Shown: positions 56,256 to 64,000 of the stretch, piece after piece
Layout of the letters: the number at the start of each line of letters is the position of its first letter
Position numbering within the stretch: the first letter of the stretch is position 1
From: Pseudomonas sp. CC6-YY-74
Lineage (GTDB): Bacteria > Pseudomonadota > Gammaproteobacteria > Pseudomonadales > Pseudomonadaceae
DNA: 64,000 nt
Direction of reading: 5' to 3'
NCBI RefSeq assembly: GCF_002025205.1
Contig: NZ_CP019947.1
Span: forward strand, 875,501-939,500
The notes under the pieces: generated by a model
Told to the model about the DNA's origin: nothing
Databases searched by the model: none
What the model saw: only the letters and a program-made list of their open reading frames with translations
Translations under genes and position numbers: made by a program

Positions 56256-58766
56256 TTAGCTTGGCAGGAACTCCTCGGCCCAACCCAGGCTGGCGATCTC
56301 GCGCTGCAGCATCGATTCGATTTCGGCCGCGCTGTAACCGGCATCGGCGAGTACCTCGCGGGTGGAGTGGCCCCAGCGTTCCGGCAGGCTGACGGCCTTG
56401 ATGCTGGCCTCGGCGGGACGAATCGCCAGGTGGTCGATCTGCGTCAGGCAATGGCCACTCGGATGATCGGGGTGGATGGAGAAGGCGAAGCTGCCCCGGT
56501 CGATGCCCACCGTACCGTCGCCTGCACGGCTGTATTGCTCACGCAAGGTCTCGATGGACATCGGCACGGCGGCGGCGATATCGGCCGCCTGCAGGGTTTC
56601 CGCCCAGTAAGCCGCTGGTGCTGCCTTCAATGCCTGGCCGAGGAACTCGCCAACATGCGTGGCAGTGCTGATGCCGGCCAGACCTTCGACTTGCTCCAGC
56701 TGGGGCAGCTCGGACTCTTTCGAGTCGAGGTAGAGCCAGCCTTGCGCGGTCTGGTAGAAGTGCGAGAGGGCGTTGTGGCCCAGTACTTCGCGACCGGACG
56801 GCTCATTGAAAGGCGCACGCCCTTGGTAGTCGAAGGCAAACGACAGCTGCGCCAGGTTGGTGACGGCCGACAGCGAGGTGCGCGAGCGGGTCGCTTCGCC
56901 GGTTTTCATTCGGTGGTAGAGCGAGACCGCCATGCCCAGGCCCGCGGCAAAACCGCAGTTGACGTCCAGGGTGCCGAGGTGGGCGTGCTCTTCCGGGGTT
57001 TCCGGGCCGCCGAAACGACTCATGATGCCGCTGTGCGCCTGGATGATGTCGTCATAGCCGATGTAGTTGGTCTTCGGGCCTGGCAGCGGGCCGCCGAGGC
57101 AGTCGAGGCGGCAGAACAGCACGCCCGGGTTGACCGCCTGCAGGCTGTCGTGATCCAGGCCCAGGGCCTTGAGCTGACGCTCGGGAGCGTTGATTACCAC
57201 CATGTCGACCGAGCGCACCAGGCGATTGAACACCTCGCGGCCTTCACTGCTCATGATGTCGACCAGGGCGCTGCGCTTACCCATGCTGGTCTGGAAGCTG
57301 AACAGGGTGCCGATCAGCGGGTCGTACATGGGCTTGACGGTATCAAGCTTGATCACCTCGGCGCCGAAGCGGGCGAGGAACGCGGTGGCATGCGGGCCGG
57401 CGATCACGTTGGTCAGGTCGAGAATGCGGGTTCCATCAAGCCAGCCAGCATTGGACGCCGGCTTGATCGCGGCACCGACCGGACGGGTCACGGTTTGCGC
57501 GGCGGCCACTGCGCTGAGCTCAGCCAGCGCCTGCTCGAAGCTGACGTTTTTGCGCGGGCGCGGGGTGACCATCTGCGCGGCAGACTCTTCCAGCCAGGTA
57601 AACGGCCCTGGTTGCTTCATCAGGCCATAGATCGGGTCATTGACCTCGACGATCAGACCCGCCGTGTTGGTGTGCTCGTGGTTGACCCATTCCTGGGTGG
57701 TACGGTGCGGCGCGCCGGGGATCTGCCCTTCGCCGAAGATCACGGCCCACTCTTCGGAGGTCTTGGTCAGGAAGGCTTTCTTCATCTTGATCGAGATGAG
57801 GTCGGCCCATTTCTTCGGCAGCGGGTACACGCCGATGGAAGTCTCGCCGTCCCACTCGCTGATTGGCGCGTGCAGGTTCTGCACTTCCGGCAGGCCTTCG
57901 GCGACCAGTTCGTCATAGATACCGAGGACCGTCAGGGCGCGCTTGGCGTGGTTGCGGTGCGATGGGCAGACGCAGTAGAACATGCGGCCATCGGCGCACT
58001 TGTAGGTGCGGTAGAAGGGGTCCAGGTACTCCTGCAGGTCGGCGTAGCTCAGGTCCATCGCAATGTTGTTGGCCTTGCGCTGTTCGATTTCCAGCTCGCG
58101 CATGGTCTTGTAGCGCTCGGGCAGGCCTTCGATGACGTAGGAGTTGTACGACAGGCCTTCCATCAGGGCGGAAATCACCGGCACTTCGATGGCATCGCCG
58201 CGGCCGGTTTTTTCCCGGGCCTGCAGCGCCAGTACCACCGAGGAGGCCGCCAGGGTGGTGGCGTAGGCGGAGCCCAACGGCAGCGGCGAGAAGCTCGGGT
58301 TCAGGCCCAGCAATACGCGGTTGAAGCCCATGTCGGTGAAGGCGCCACCGGTCGCGGCCACTACGGCTTCGGTGGCTTTCCACTCGCGGCGCAGGGTGTC
58401 GTTGCTGGCGAAGCCCGGCACCGACAGGGTGATCAGCTCCGGACGCGCTGCACGCAGCTGGCTGAAGTCGATACCCAGGCGCTGCATGACGCCAGGGCGA
58501 AAGCCTTCGATGACAATGTCAGCCTGATCGATCAAGGTGAGGGCCTGAGCCAAACCGGCTTCGCTCTTCAGGTCCAGGCGCAACGAGCTTTTATTGCGGT
58601 TCAGCACGGCGTTAGCCGGATGATCCCACTGCGGCCCTTCAGGCGGATCGATATGCACGACAGTGGCGCCTAGGTCGGCCAGGGTCATGGCCACGGCAGG
58701 TGCGGCAATCTGTTGACCGAAATCAACTACGCGAACTCCGGTTAACGGTAATTGTTGGTTGTTCAT
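56256..58766 (-). CDS. dddD: DddD, DMSP CoA-transferase/lyase
   Basis: DddD is a class III CoA-transferase-type enzyme that converts dimethylsulfoniopropionate to dimethyl sulfide and 3-hydroxypropionate. The 836 residues are two fused CoA-transferase domains (about 1-420 and 440-830), the size known for DddD and about twice that of CaiB or Frc. The first domain starts GVRVVDFGQQIAAPAVAMTL; the second starts RILDLTNVIAGPHATAFLAR and contains GTLDVNCGFAAGLG, with Asp601 at the position of the catalytic Asp602 reported for Hahella DddD. The first domain has no such Asp motif. It is divergent from dddT-dddB-dddC, the order known in Marinomonas, and ends in a strong terminator. Confidence 0.93.
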   Translation of the reverse strand: MNNQQLPLTGVRVVDFGQQIAAPAVAMTLADLGATVVHIDPPEGPQWDHPANAVLNRNKSSLRLDLKSEAGLAQALTLIDQADIVIEGFRPGVMQRLGIDFSQLRAARPELITLSVPGFASNDTLRREWKATEAVVAATGGAFTDMGFNRVLLGLNPSFSPLPLGSAYATTLAASSVVLALQAREKTGRGDAIEVPVISALMEGLSYNSYVIEGLPERYKTMRELEIEQRKANNIAMDLSYADLQEYLDPFYRTYKCADGRMFYCVCPSHRNHAKRALTVLGIYDELVAEGLPEVQNLHAPISEWDGETSIGVYPLPKKWADLISIKMKKAFLTKTSEEWAVIFGEGQIPGAPHRTTQEWVNHEHTNTAGLIVEVNDPIYGLMKQPGPFTWLEESAAQMVTPRPRKNVSFEQALAELSAVAAAQTVTRPVGAAIKPASNAGWLDGTRILDLTNVIAGPHATAFLARFGAEVIKLDTVKPMYDPLIGTLFSFQTSMGKRSALVDIMSSEGREVFNRLVRSVDMVVINAPERQLKALGLDHDSLQAVNPGVLFCRLDCLGGPLPGPKTNYIGYDDIIQAHSGIMSRFGGPETPEEHAHLGTLDVNCGFAAGLGMAVSLYHRMKTGEATRSRTSLSAVTNLAQLSFAFDYQGRAPFNEPSGREVLGHNALSHFYQTAQGWLYLDSKESELPQLEQVEGLAGISTATHVGEFLGQALKAAPAAYWAETLQAADIAAAVPMSIETLREQYSRAGDGTVGIDRGSFAFSIHPDHPSGHCLTQIDHLAIRPAEASIKAVSLPERWGHSTREVLADAGYSAAEIESMLQREIASLGWAEEFLPS

Positions 58767-59532
58767 TGCACTTTATCCTTCAAATAAGCTGAACCGGCTG
58801 GCGGAGACTAAACAGCCAAGTTGGATTTTTGTTTGATTGCCATGGGCGCTGCTGTCAGGTTGCACGACCCGCGAATAAACGGTTTGGCATGTTGTCCAGG
58901 CTGAACGACTTGCCAGGTGATAAAGGTCAGGCCAATGCTTAACGCTACACCGAGTGTTGCTTAGTTCTGCCAGTCTGCTGGGGTGTGCCCAAACAGCAGC
59001 CTATATAGGTGGCTGAAACAGCTGGTAGGGATCGGCGCTTTTTCGGTAACGCCGATATTAGGAATGAAGAGAGGTGGCAGCCAGCAATAAAAAAGTGACC
59101 TAAGAGGGTGTTTTTTTTATGGCTGCCTGAATTCATACCTGAGGCTGCGCTGGAGGCCCGGCAAATCAGTTCCGGTCGGTGTGTTTGGCGAGGTAGGGTT
59201 GCCGCTATGGCCCGCGGCGAGGCTGGCTCAGAGTCCGTGATGGGCGCGTTTGAATAATCTACCCATAAGCAAACAAGGGGCATTGCCTGCTTTTTTTTTG
59301 CTTCTCATCGATATCCACATTCATAACAATAGATTCCGTATCGATATAGGCGTCCTGCTTGCTGTGTTTCGCTACTGCTGTCCCGTCTAATAACTACAGC
59401 TGTGCTCGCATCTCTCACTGCCATTGTCGTGGGGTGCGCAGGTACGGCCCCTTCATGAGAACGCTGCGTTTTCGCTCATGGTCAACTAGATCTTTGCCCG
59501 GCAAAGATTAACCAACAGTTGAAAGGTGCAAG
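58767..59532. other. dddD-dddT divergent regulatory region
   Basis: This 766-base gap, AT-richer than its surroundings, separates dddD from the dddT leader. It contains a T9 run at 59291-59299, two ATCGATAT copies at 59307-59314 and 59340-59347 (33 bases apart, about three helical turns), and the dyad at 59490-59508. A 112-codon minus-strand frame here has no recognisable domain and is not credible. Confidence 0.6.
59490..59508. promoter_or_regulatory. candidate operator upstream of dddT
   Basis: ATCTTTGCC-C-GGCAAAGAT is a perfect dyad of two 9-base arms around a central C, ending 24 bases before the leader ORF. It contains a T-N11-A pattern (59493-59505) typical of LysR-type regulators, and known ddd clusters of this type are controlled by the LysR protein DddR. 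Alternatively it may form an RNA hairpin in the leader. Confidence 0.5.
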
Positions 59533-59580
59533 ATGAATAACAATTACAAAAAATATATCGAACAGAGGGTCGCGTCATGA
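59533..59580 (+). CDS. 15-residue leader peptide overlapping dddT
   Basis: The ATG at 59533 follows GAAAGG and opens a 15-codon frame (MNNNYKKYIEQRVAS), whose TGA stop overlaps the dddT ATG (ATGA, 59577-59580). Four-base overlap suggests translational coupling: ribosomes finishing the leader could restart on dddT. The sequence is rich in Asn, Lys and Tyr and very unlike its GC-rich neighbours. Confidence 0.5.
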   Translation: MNNNYKKYIEQRVAS

Positions 59581-61202
59581 GTAGCGCGAAACAGTTGACG
59601 CCCAAAGGTGGGCTGCTAGCTGAAGTGAATCCGGTTATGTCGATCGGTTCGGCACTGCTGGTTATCGCGTTTGTGCTGTTTACGGTTATCGATCCGGTTT
59701 ATGCCGATTCCATTTACAGTGCGGCCAAAGGCTTTATTGCCTCGAAGCTGGCCTGGTATTACGTCGGCATAATGAGTTTTTTTCTGTTTTTCGCTGTTTG
59801 GCTGATCTTCAGCCGTTATGGCAGCATCCGCCTGGGCAAGGACAGCGACAGGCCGGAGTTCAGTAACTTCTCCTGGTTTTCCATGTTGTTCGGCGCGGGT
59901 ATTGGCATCGGTATTTTGTTCTGGAGTATCGCCGAGCCGATCTACCACTTTCAGAGCAATCCCTTTATCGGTGAAGGGCAGGCGATGACCGCAGAGGCGG
60001 CACAAGTCGCCATGCGCATTGCGATCTTCCATTGGGGCCTGCACGGCTGGGCGTTGTTTGCGGCTTTCGGCTTGATGCTGGCTTATTTTTCCTACCGCAA
60101 GGGCTTGCCGCTGTCGATCCGCTCCTGCCTGTACCCGCTGCTGGGTGAGCGGATCTATAGTCCGCTGGGGCATGCCGCGGACCTGCTCGCGGTGTTCGGC
60201 ACGGTATTCGGCATCGCCACATCGCTTGGTCTGGGCGCGCAGCAGATGAACGCGGGGCTGCAATACCTGTTGGGTATTGAAGTGTCGATCAGCAATCAGG
60301 TGATCCTGATTGCGGTGATCTCGGTGATTGCCACCGCCTCGGTACTGAGCGGCGTGAACAAGGGGATTCGCATCCTCAGCGAGCTGAACATGCAGCTGAC
60401 CATGGTGATTCTGGCGCTGTTCGTTATTTGTGGCCCGACGGCCTACCTGATCGGTGCCTTCGTCACCAACTCCGGTGACTACCTGGCCAATGTCGTGCAG
60501 TTAGGCATGTGGGTCGATCCCGATCCGAAGAGTGAGTGGCAGGGCTGGTGGACGGTCTTCTACTGGGGCTGGTGGATCGCCTGGGCGCCGTTCTGCGGCA
60601 TGTTCATCGCGCGTATCTCCAAGGGTCGCACCATTCGTGAGTTCGTCCTGGGCGTGCTGATCGCGCCGACCGTACTGGCAACCTTCTGGATCACCATCTT
60701 CGGTAACAGCGCCATGTTTATCGAGCTGTTTGGTGGCGGTGGCGTGACGGCGGCGGTCAATGAGGACATCACCATGGCCTTGTTCAAGACCATTGAATTG
60801 ATGGGCCTGGGCCAGGTGCTGACCCTGCTGATGGCAGGAATCTGCACGATTCTGTTGGTGACCTATTTCGTCACCTCGGCCGACTCGGCCACCCTGGTAA
60901 TTTGCACCTTGATCACCATGGGCCATGAGCATCCACCGGCTCGTCTCCGGGTGTTCTGGGGTGTGGCCATCGGCGCCGTAGCCGCCGGATTGCTGTTTGC
61001 CGGTGGGCTCAAGGCCCTGCAAACGGCCTCCATCGTCGCTGCGCTGCCGTTCTCGTTGGTTGTAATTCTGTCTACTTTCGGCTTCATCAAAGCGCTGCGT
61101 CAGGAACCGCTAACGGCCAAGGCTGTTGGCAATGCCAAGCCGGTGCAGGCACCTGAGGCAATGACTGCCATCGATTCTGCGGCGGCCCCAAGCAGTCTCT
61201 GA
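59577..61202 (+). CDS. dddT: DddT, BCCT-family DMSP transporter
   Basis: This 541-residue inner-membrane protein of the betaine-choline-carnitine family imports DMSP and similar betaines, coupled to an ion. Twelve helices are visible, with family segments FSMLFGAGIGIGILFWSIAE, GIATSLGLGAQQMNAGLQYL, and the tryptophan-rich GWWIAWAPFCGMFIARISKG. It overlaps a 15-codon leader frame and is followed by dddB and dddC on the same strand. The assignment to DMSP rests on the cluster; the sequence alone would also allow glycine betaine. Confidence 0.9.
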   Translation: MSSAKQLTPKGGLLAEVNPVMSIGSALLVIAFVLFTVIDPVYADSIYSAAKGFIASKLAWYYVGIMSFFLFFAVWLIFSRYGSIRLGKDSDRPEFSNFSWFSMLFGAGIGIGILFWSIAEPIYHFQSNPFIGEGQAMTAEAAQVAMRIAIFHWGLHGWALFAAFGLMLAYFSYRKGLPLSIRSCLYPLLGERIYSPLGHAADLLAVFGTVFGIATSLGLGAQQMNAGLQYLLGIEVSISNQVILIAVISVIATASVLSGVNKGIRILSELNMQLTMVILALFVICGPTAYLIGAFVTNSGDYLANVVQLGMWVDPDPKSEWQGWWTVFYWGWWIAWAPFCGMFIARISKGRTIREFVLGVLIAPTVLATFWITIFGNSAMFIELFGGGGVTAAVNEDITMALFKTIELMGLGQVLTLLMAGICTILLVTYFVTSADSATLVICTLITMGHEHPPARLRVFWGVAIGAVAAGLLFAGGLKALQTASIVAALPFSLVVILSTFGFIKALRQEPLTAKAVGNAKPVQAPEAMTAIDSAAAPSSL

Positions 61203-61315
61203 TCTGAATCGCACCGCGAACCCAGGTTCGTGGTGCCCACTTACCCCGGCAAGGCTGCAGGATGATGCACGGCGTGCACACCGACGGTTCTTGTCTCAGC
61301 AATAGCGGAGTCGCC

Positions 61316-62473
61316 ATGTCTACCCAAGTGATCCTCCCCCGCATCATGCAGATCGGCGAGGGCGCCAGCCAGGATATCCCCAACGTGCTGGCCAGCCTCG
61401 GCTGTACACGACCGCTGATCATCACCGACAAGATGATGGTGCAGCTGGGCTACGCCAGCCGGATACAAGCCATCCTGGCGGCCCAGCAGATGAGCGCCGA
61501 TGTGTTCGCTGACACCGTGCCCGAGCCGACTGTTGCTTCCATCCAGGCTGGTGTCGAGAAAGCCCGCAACGGCGATTACGACTGCATCATCGCCCTCGGC
61601 GGTGGCAGCCCGATCGACAGCGCCAAGGCCATTGCGATCCTGGCCAAGCATGGCGGCGAGATGCGCGACTACAAGTTTCCGCGCATCGTCATCGAGTCCG
61701 GCTTGCCAATCATCGCGGTGCCGACGACTGCGGGCACCGGCTCGGAGGTCACTCGGGTGACCATCATTGCCGATGAAAAAACCGACGAGAAGATGCTCTG
61801 TGTCGGCATCGGCTTTATGCCGGTAGCGGCGCTGATCGACTTCAGCCTGACCCTCAGTCTGCCGGCACGCATCACCGCCGACACCGGCATCGATGCGCTG
61901 ACCCACGCGATGGAGGCCTACGTCAGCAAGAAGGCCAGCCTCTACAGCGACAGCCAAGCCCTCTCGGCCATGCGCCTGATCGCGCCCAACCTGCGCCGCG
62001 CCTATCACGATGGCGCGGACAAGGCCGCACGTGAGGCGATGATGCTCGGCTCGACCCTGGCCGGCGTGGCGTTTTCCAATGCCTCGGTGGCCCTGGTGCA
62101 TGGCATGAGCCGCCCCATAGGCGCGCATTTCCATGTGCCCCATGGCCTGTCCAACGCCATGCTGCTACCGAGTGTCACCGCGTTCTCGATCCCGGCGGCC
62201 GCCGAGCGCTATGCCGACTGCGCGCGTGCCATGGGTGTGGCCAGCGAGCAGGACAGCATTGAGGTGGCCAACGACAAGCTACTCACCGAGCTGCGTGCGC
62301 TCAACGATGAGTTGCAGGTGCCCACGCCCGAGCAGTTCGGTATCGATCGCCAGCAGTACTTCGACCAGTTGCAGGTCATGGCGCAGCAGGCCCTGGCCTC
62401 CGGCTCACCGAACAACAACCCGCGCGTGCCGAGTGCCGAAGAGATCATCGAGATCTACCAGCAGCTCTGGTAA
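61316..62473 (+). CDS. dddB: DddB, iron-dependent 3-hydroxypropionate dehydrogenase
   Basis: This 385-residue group III (iron-containing) alcohol dehydrogenase shows the NAD-binding IIALGGGSPIDSAKAIA, PTTAGTGSEVTRVTII, and metal-ligand histidines in DALTHAMEAYVSKKAS and VHGMSRPIGAHFHVPHG. In ddd clusters this enzyme oxidises the 3-hydroxypropionate released by DddD to malonate semialdehyde. I chose the ATG at 61316 (MSTQVILPRIMQIGEG) because GGAG lies six bases upstream; the longer frame to 61262 adds 18 residues without a family match. It sits 113 bases after dddT. Confidence 0.9.
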   Translation: MSTQVILPRIMQIGEGASQDIPNVLASLGCTRPLIITDKMMVQLGYASRIQAILAAQQMSADVFADTVPEPTVASIQAGVEKARNGDYDCIIALGGGSPIDSAKAIAILAKHGGEMRDYKFPRIVIESGLPIIAVPTTAGTGSEVTRVTIIADEKTDEKMLCVGIGFMPVAALIDFSLTLSLPARITADTGIDALTHAMEAYVSKKASLYSDSQALSAMRLIAPNLRRAYHDGADKAAREAMMLGSTLAGVAFSNASVALVHGMSRPIGAHFHVPHGLSNAMLLPSVTAFSIPAAAERYADCARAMGVASEQDSIEVANDKLLTELRALNDELQVPTPEQFGIDRQQYFDQLQVMAQQALASGSPNNNPRVPSAEEIIEIYQQLW

Positions 62474-62552
62474 GCCCAGTCTTTTAATCACTGCCTTAAA
62501 TCACTGCAGGCCCTGAGCCCGCGACCTGAATACTTTCCGAGGAATATCCGCG

Positions 62553-64000
62553 ATGAACACAGTAGGACACCTGATCAACGGCCAGATCATCAGTGCAGGC
62601 GAGCGCTTTCAGGACGTGTACAACCCGTCCACCGGTGAAGTCAGCAAGCGCGTAGCGCTGGCCTCCAAGGCCACCGTCGAGCAGGCTATTGCCGCCGCCG
62701 AGGCCGCATTCCCGGCGTGGCGCAACACCCCGCCGATCAAGCGTGCGCGGGTGATGTTTCGCTTCAAGGAGCTGCTCGAGCAGAACGCCGATCGCATCGC
62801 GCAGATGATTGGCGAGGAGCACGGCAAGATTTCCCACGATGCCCTGGGCGAACTGCAGCGCGGCATCGAGAACGTCGAATACGCCTGCGGCGCACCCGAG
62901 CTGCTCAAAGGTGAGCACAGCAAGAATGTCGGCCCGAATATCGATTCGTGGAGCGAGTTCCAGCCGCTGGGCGTGGTGGCGGGTATCACCCCGTTCAACT
63001 TCCCGGCGATGGTGCCACTGTGGATGTTCCCGATGGCCATCGCCTGCGGCAACTGCTTCATCCTCAAGCCGTCCGAGCGTGATCCAAGCTCGACCCTGTT
63101 CATCGCCCAACTGTTGCAGGAAGCGGGTTTGCCCGATGGTGTGATGACGGTCATCAATGGCGACAAGGAAGCGGTCGACACCCTGCTCAGAGACGCGCGC
63201 GTTCAGGCGGTCAGCTTTGTCGGCTCGACGCCGATTGCCGAGTACATCTACAAGACCGCCAGTGCCAACGGCAAGCGCTGTCAGGCGTTGGGCGGGGCGA
63301 AGAACCACGCCATCGTGATGCCCGATGCCGATATGGATAACGCGGTGAACCAGCTGCTCGGTGCAGCCTTCGGCTCCTCCGGCGAGCGTTGCATGGCGCT
63401 GTCGGTCGCAGTCGCCGTGGGCGATGCGGCCGCCGATGCGCTGGTCGAGAAGATGCAGAAGGCCATGCAGGCGCTGAAGGTCGGCGCCTACTCGGAGAAG
63501 AGCAATGACTTCGGTCCGGTGATCACCAAGGCGCATCAGCAGAAGGTCGTTGGCTACATCGACAGCGCCGAAGAGCAGGGCGCCACTATCGTGGTCGACG
63601 GCCGCAACCCGCAGGTGGCCGGCTATGAGAACGGCTTCTTCGTCGGCGGCACGCTGATCGATAACGTCAGCCCGGAGATGCTCAGCTACAAGGAGGAAAT
63701 CTTCGGCCCGGTGCTGCAGGTCGTACGGGTGGGCAGCATGCAGGAAGCCATGGACCTGATCGATGCCCACGAATATGGCAACGGCACCTGCATCTTCACC
63801 CGCGACGGCGAGGCCGCGCGCTACTTCTCCGACAACATCAAGGTCGGCATGGTCGGCATCAACGTGCCGCTGCCGGTGCCGGTGGCCTACCACAGCTTCG
63901 GCGGCTGGAAGCGCTCGCTGTTCGGTGACCTGCACGCCTATGGCCCGGATGCCGTGCGCTTCTACACCAAGCGCAAGACCGTCACCCAGCGCTGGCCTTC
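62553..64000 (+). CDS. dddC: DddC, (methyl)malonate-semialdehyde dehydrogenase, 3' end outside window
   Basis: The frame is open to the window end: 482 codons of an expected total near 500. It belongs to the CoA-acylating MmsA group of aldehyde dehydrogenases, with FNFPAMVPLWMFPMAIACGN, Lys172 in KPSERDPS, ALGGAKNH in place of the usual general-base glutamate, and the catalytic Cys280 in SSGERCMALS. In ddd clusters it turns malonate semialdehyde into acetyl-CoA and CO2. GAGGA precedes the ATG by nine bases. The regulator dddR would be expected beyond the window. Confidence 0.92.
   Translation, partial: MNTVGHLINGQIISAGERFQDVYNPSTGEVSKRVALASKATVEQAIAAAEAAFPAWRNTPPIKRARVMFRFKELLEQNADRIAQMIGEEHGKISHDALGELQRGIENVEYACGAPELLKGEHSKNVGPNIDSWSEFQPLGVVAGITPFNFPAMVPLWMFPMAIACGNCFILKPSERDPSSTLFIAQLLQEAGLPDGVMTVINGDKEAVDTLLRDARVQAVSFVGSTPIAEYIYKTASANGKRCQALGGAKNHAIVMPDADMDNAVNQLLGAAFGSSGERCMALSVAVAVGDAAADALVEKMQKAMQALKVGAYSEKSNDFGPVITKAHQQKVVGYIDSAEEQGATIVVDGRNPQVAGYENGFFVGGTLIDNVSPEMLSYKEEIFGPVLQVVRVGSMQEAMDLIDAHEYGNGTCIFTRDGEAARYFSDNIKVGMVGINVPLPVPVAYHSFGGWKRSLFGDLHAYGPDAVRFYTKRKTVTQRWP

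Noticed and set aside
56148..58673. 841-codon open frame on the plus strand
   Set aside because: It lies wholly antisense to dddD, has no family match or ribosome binding site, and is the usual shadow of a GC-rich gene.
62496..63935. 479-codon frame on the minus strand
   Set aside because: It is antisense to dddC, whose catalytic motifs are all visible in the plus frame.

Overview
The window looks like a gamma-proteobacterial chromosome, almost certainly a Pseudomonas, probably marine or brackish. The gene order ccoN2O2Q2P2 - ccoN1O1Q1P1 - ccoGHIS - DsbD_2-type membrane protein - hemN - anr - apt matches the arrangement known from Pseudomonas. AceK, GbuA and typical Pseudomonas REP palindromes are also present. 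GC content is high, except for an AT-richer intergenic stretch at the DMSP locus.

Layout. (1) 1-2 kb: the edge of a frameshifted receiver-PAS signalling gene and a secreted BON-domain protein. (2) 2-15.5 kb: phosphoketolase (xfp) behind an Anr-type box, phosphoglucomutase (pgm), a decayed trypsin-like peptidase, and a giant cyclic beta-glucan synthase carrying one frameshift. (3) 15.8-27.6 kb: an MFS transporter, a small charged protein, and a four-gene signalling operon (PAS histidine kinase, receiver-HD protein with a degenerate HD-GYP site, receiver-coiled-coil protein, and a 1918-residue PAS/GAF/GGDEF/EAL/receiver hybrid) facing a cysteine-containing protein of unknown function. (4) 27.9-44.4 kb: a NaChBac-like sodium channel, apt, anr, hemN and two complete cbb3 oxidase operons with their assembly genes. 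(5) 44.5-48.4 kb: an alpha/beta hydrolase, an EamA transporter, aceK and a 44-codon gene behind a perfect Anr box. (6) 48.5-54.5 kb: an MBL hydrolase, a carbon-nitrogen hydrolase, a dead NCS1 permease, a YjiH-type transporter and gbuA, divergent from its LysR regulator. (7) 54.5-64 kb: a MITE-like repeat, a frameshifted MFS gene, and a DMSP catabolism cluster dddD / dddT-dddB-dddC, cut off by the window end inside dddC.

How it fits together. Low-oxygen respiration dominates the middle. Anr, its predicted boxes, anaerobic haem synthesis (HemN) and high-affinity cbb3 oxidases form one regulon, and the same box type appears upstream of xfp and of the 44-codon gene. The right end converts DMSP taken up by DddT into DMS plus 3-hydroxypropionate (DddD), then malonate semialdehyde (DddB), then acetyl-CoA (DddC). 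A 15-codon leader ORF overlaps dddT, and a 19-bp dyad lies just upstream of it.

Three otherwise intact genes are each broken by one missing base in a G/C homopolymer. This looks more like sequencing or assembly error than real loss. By contrast, the NCS1 permease and the peptidase remnant look truly decayed.
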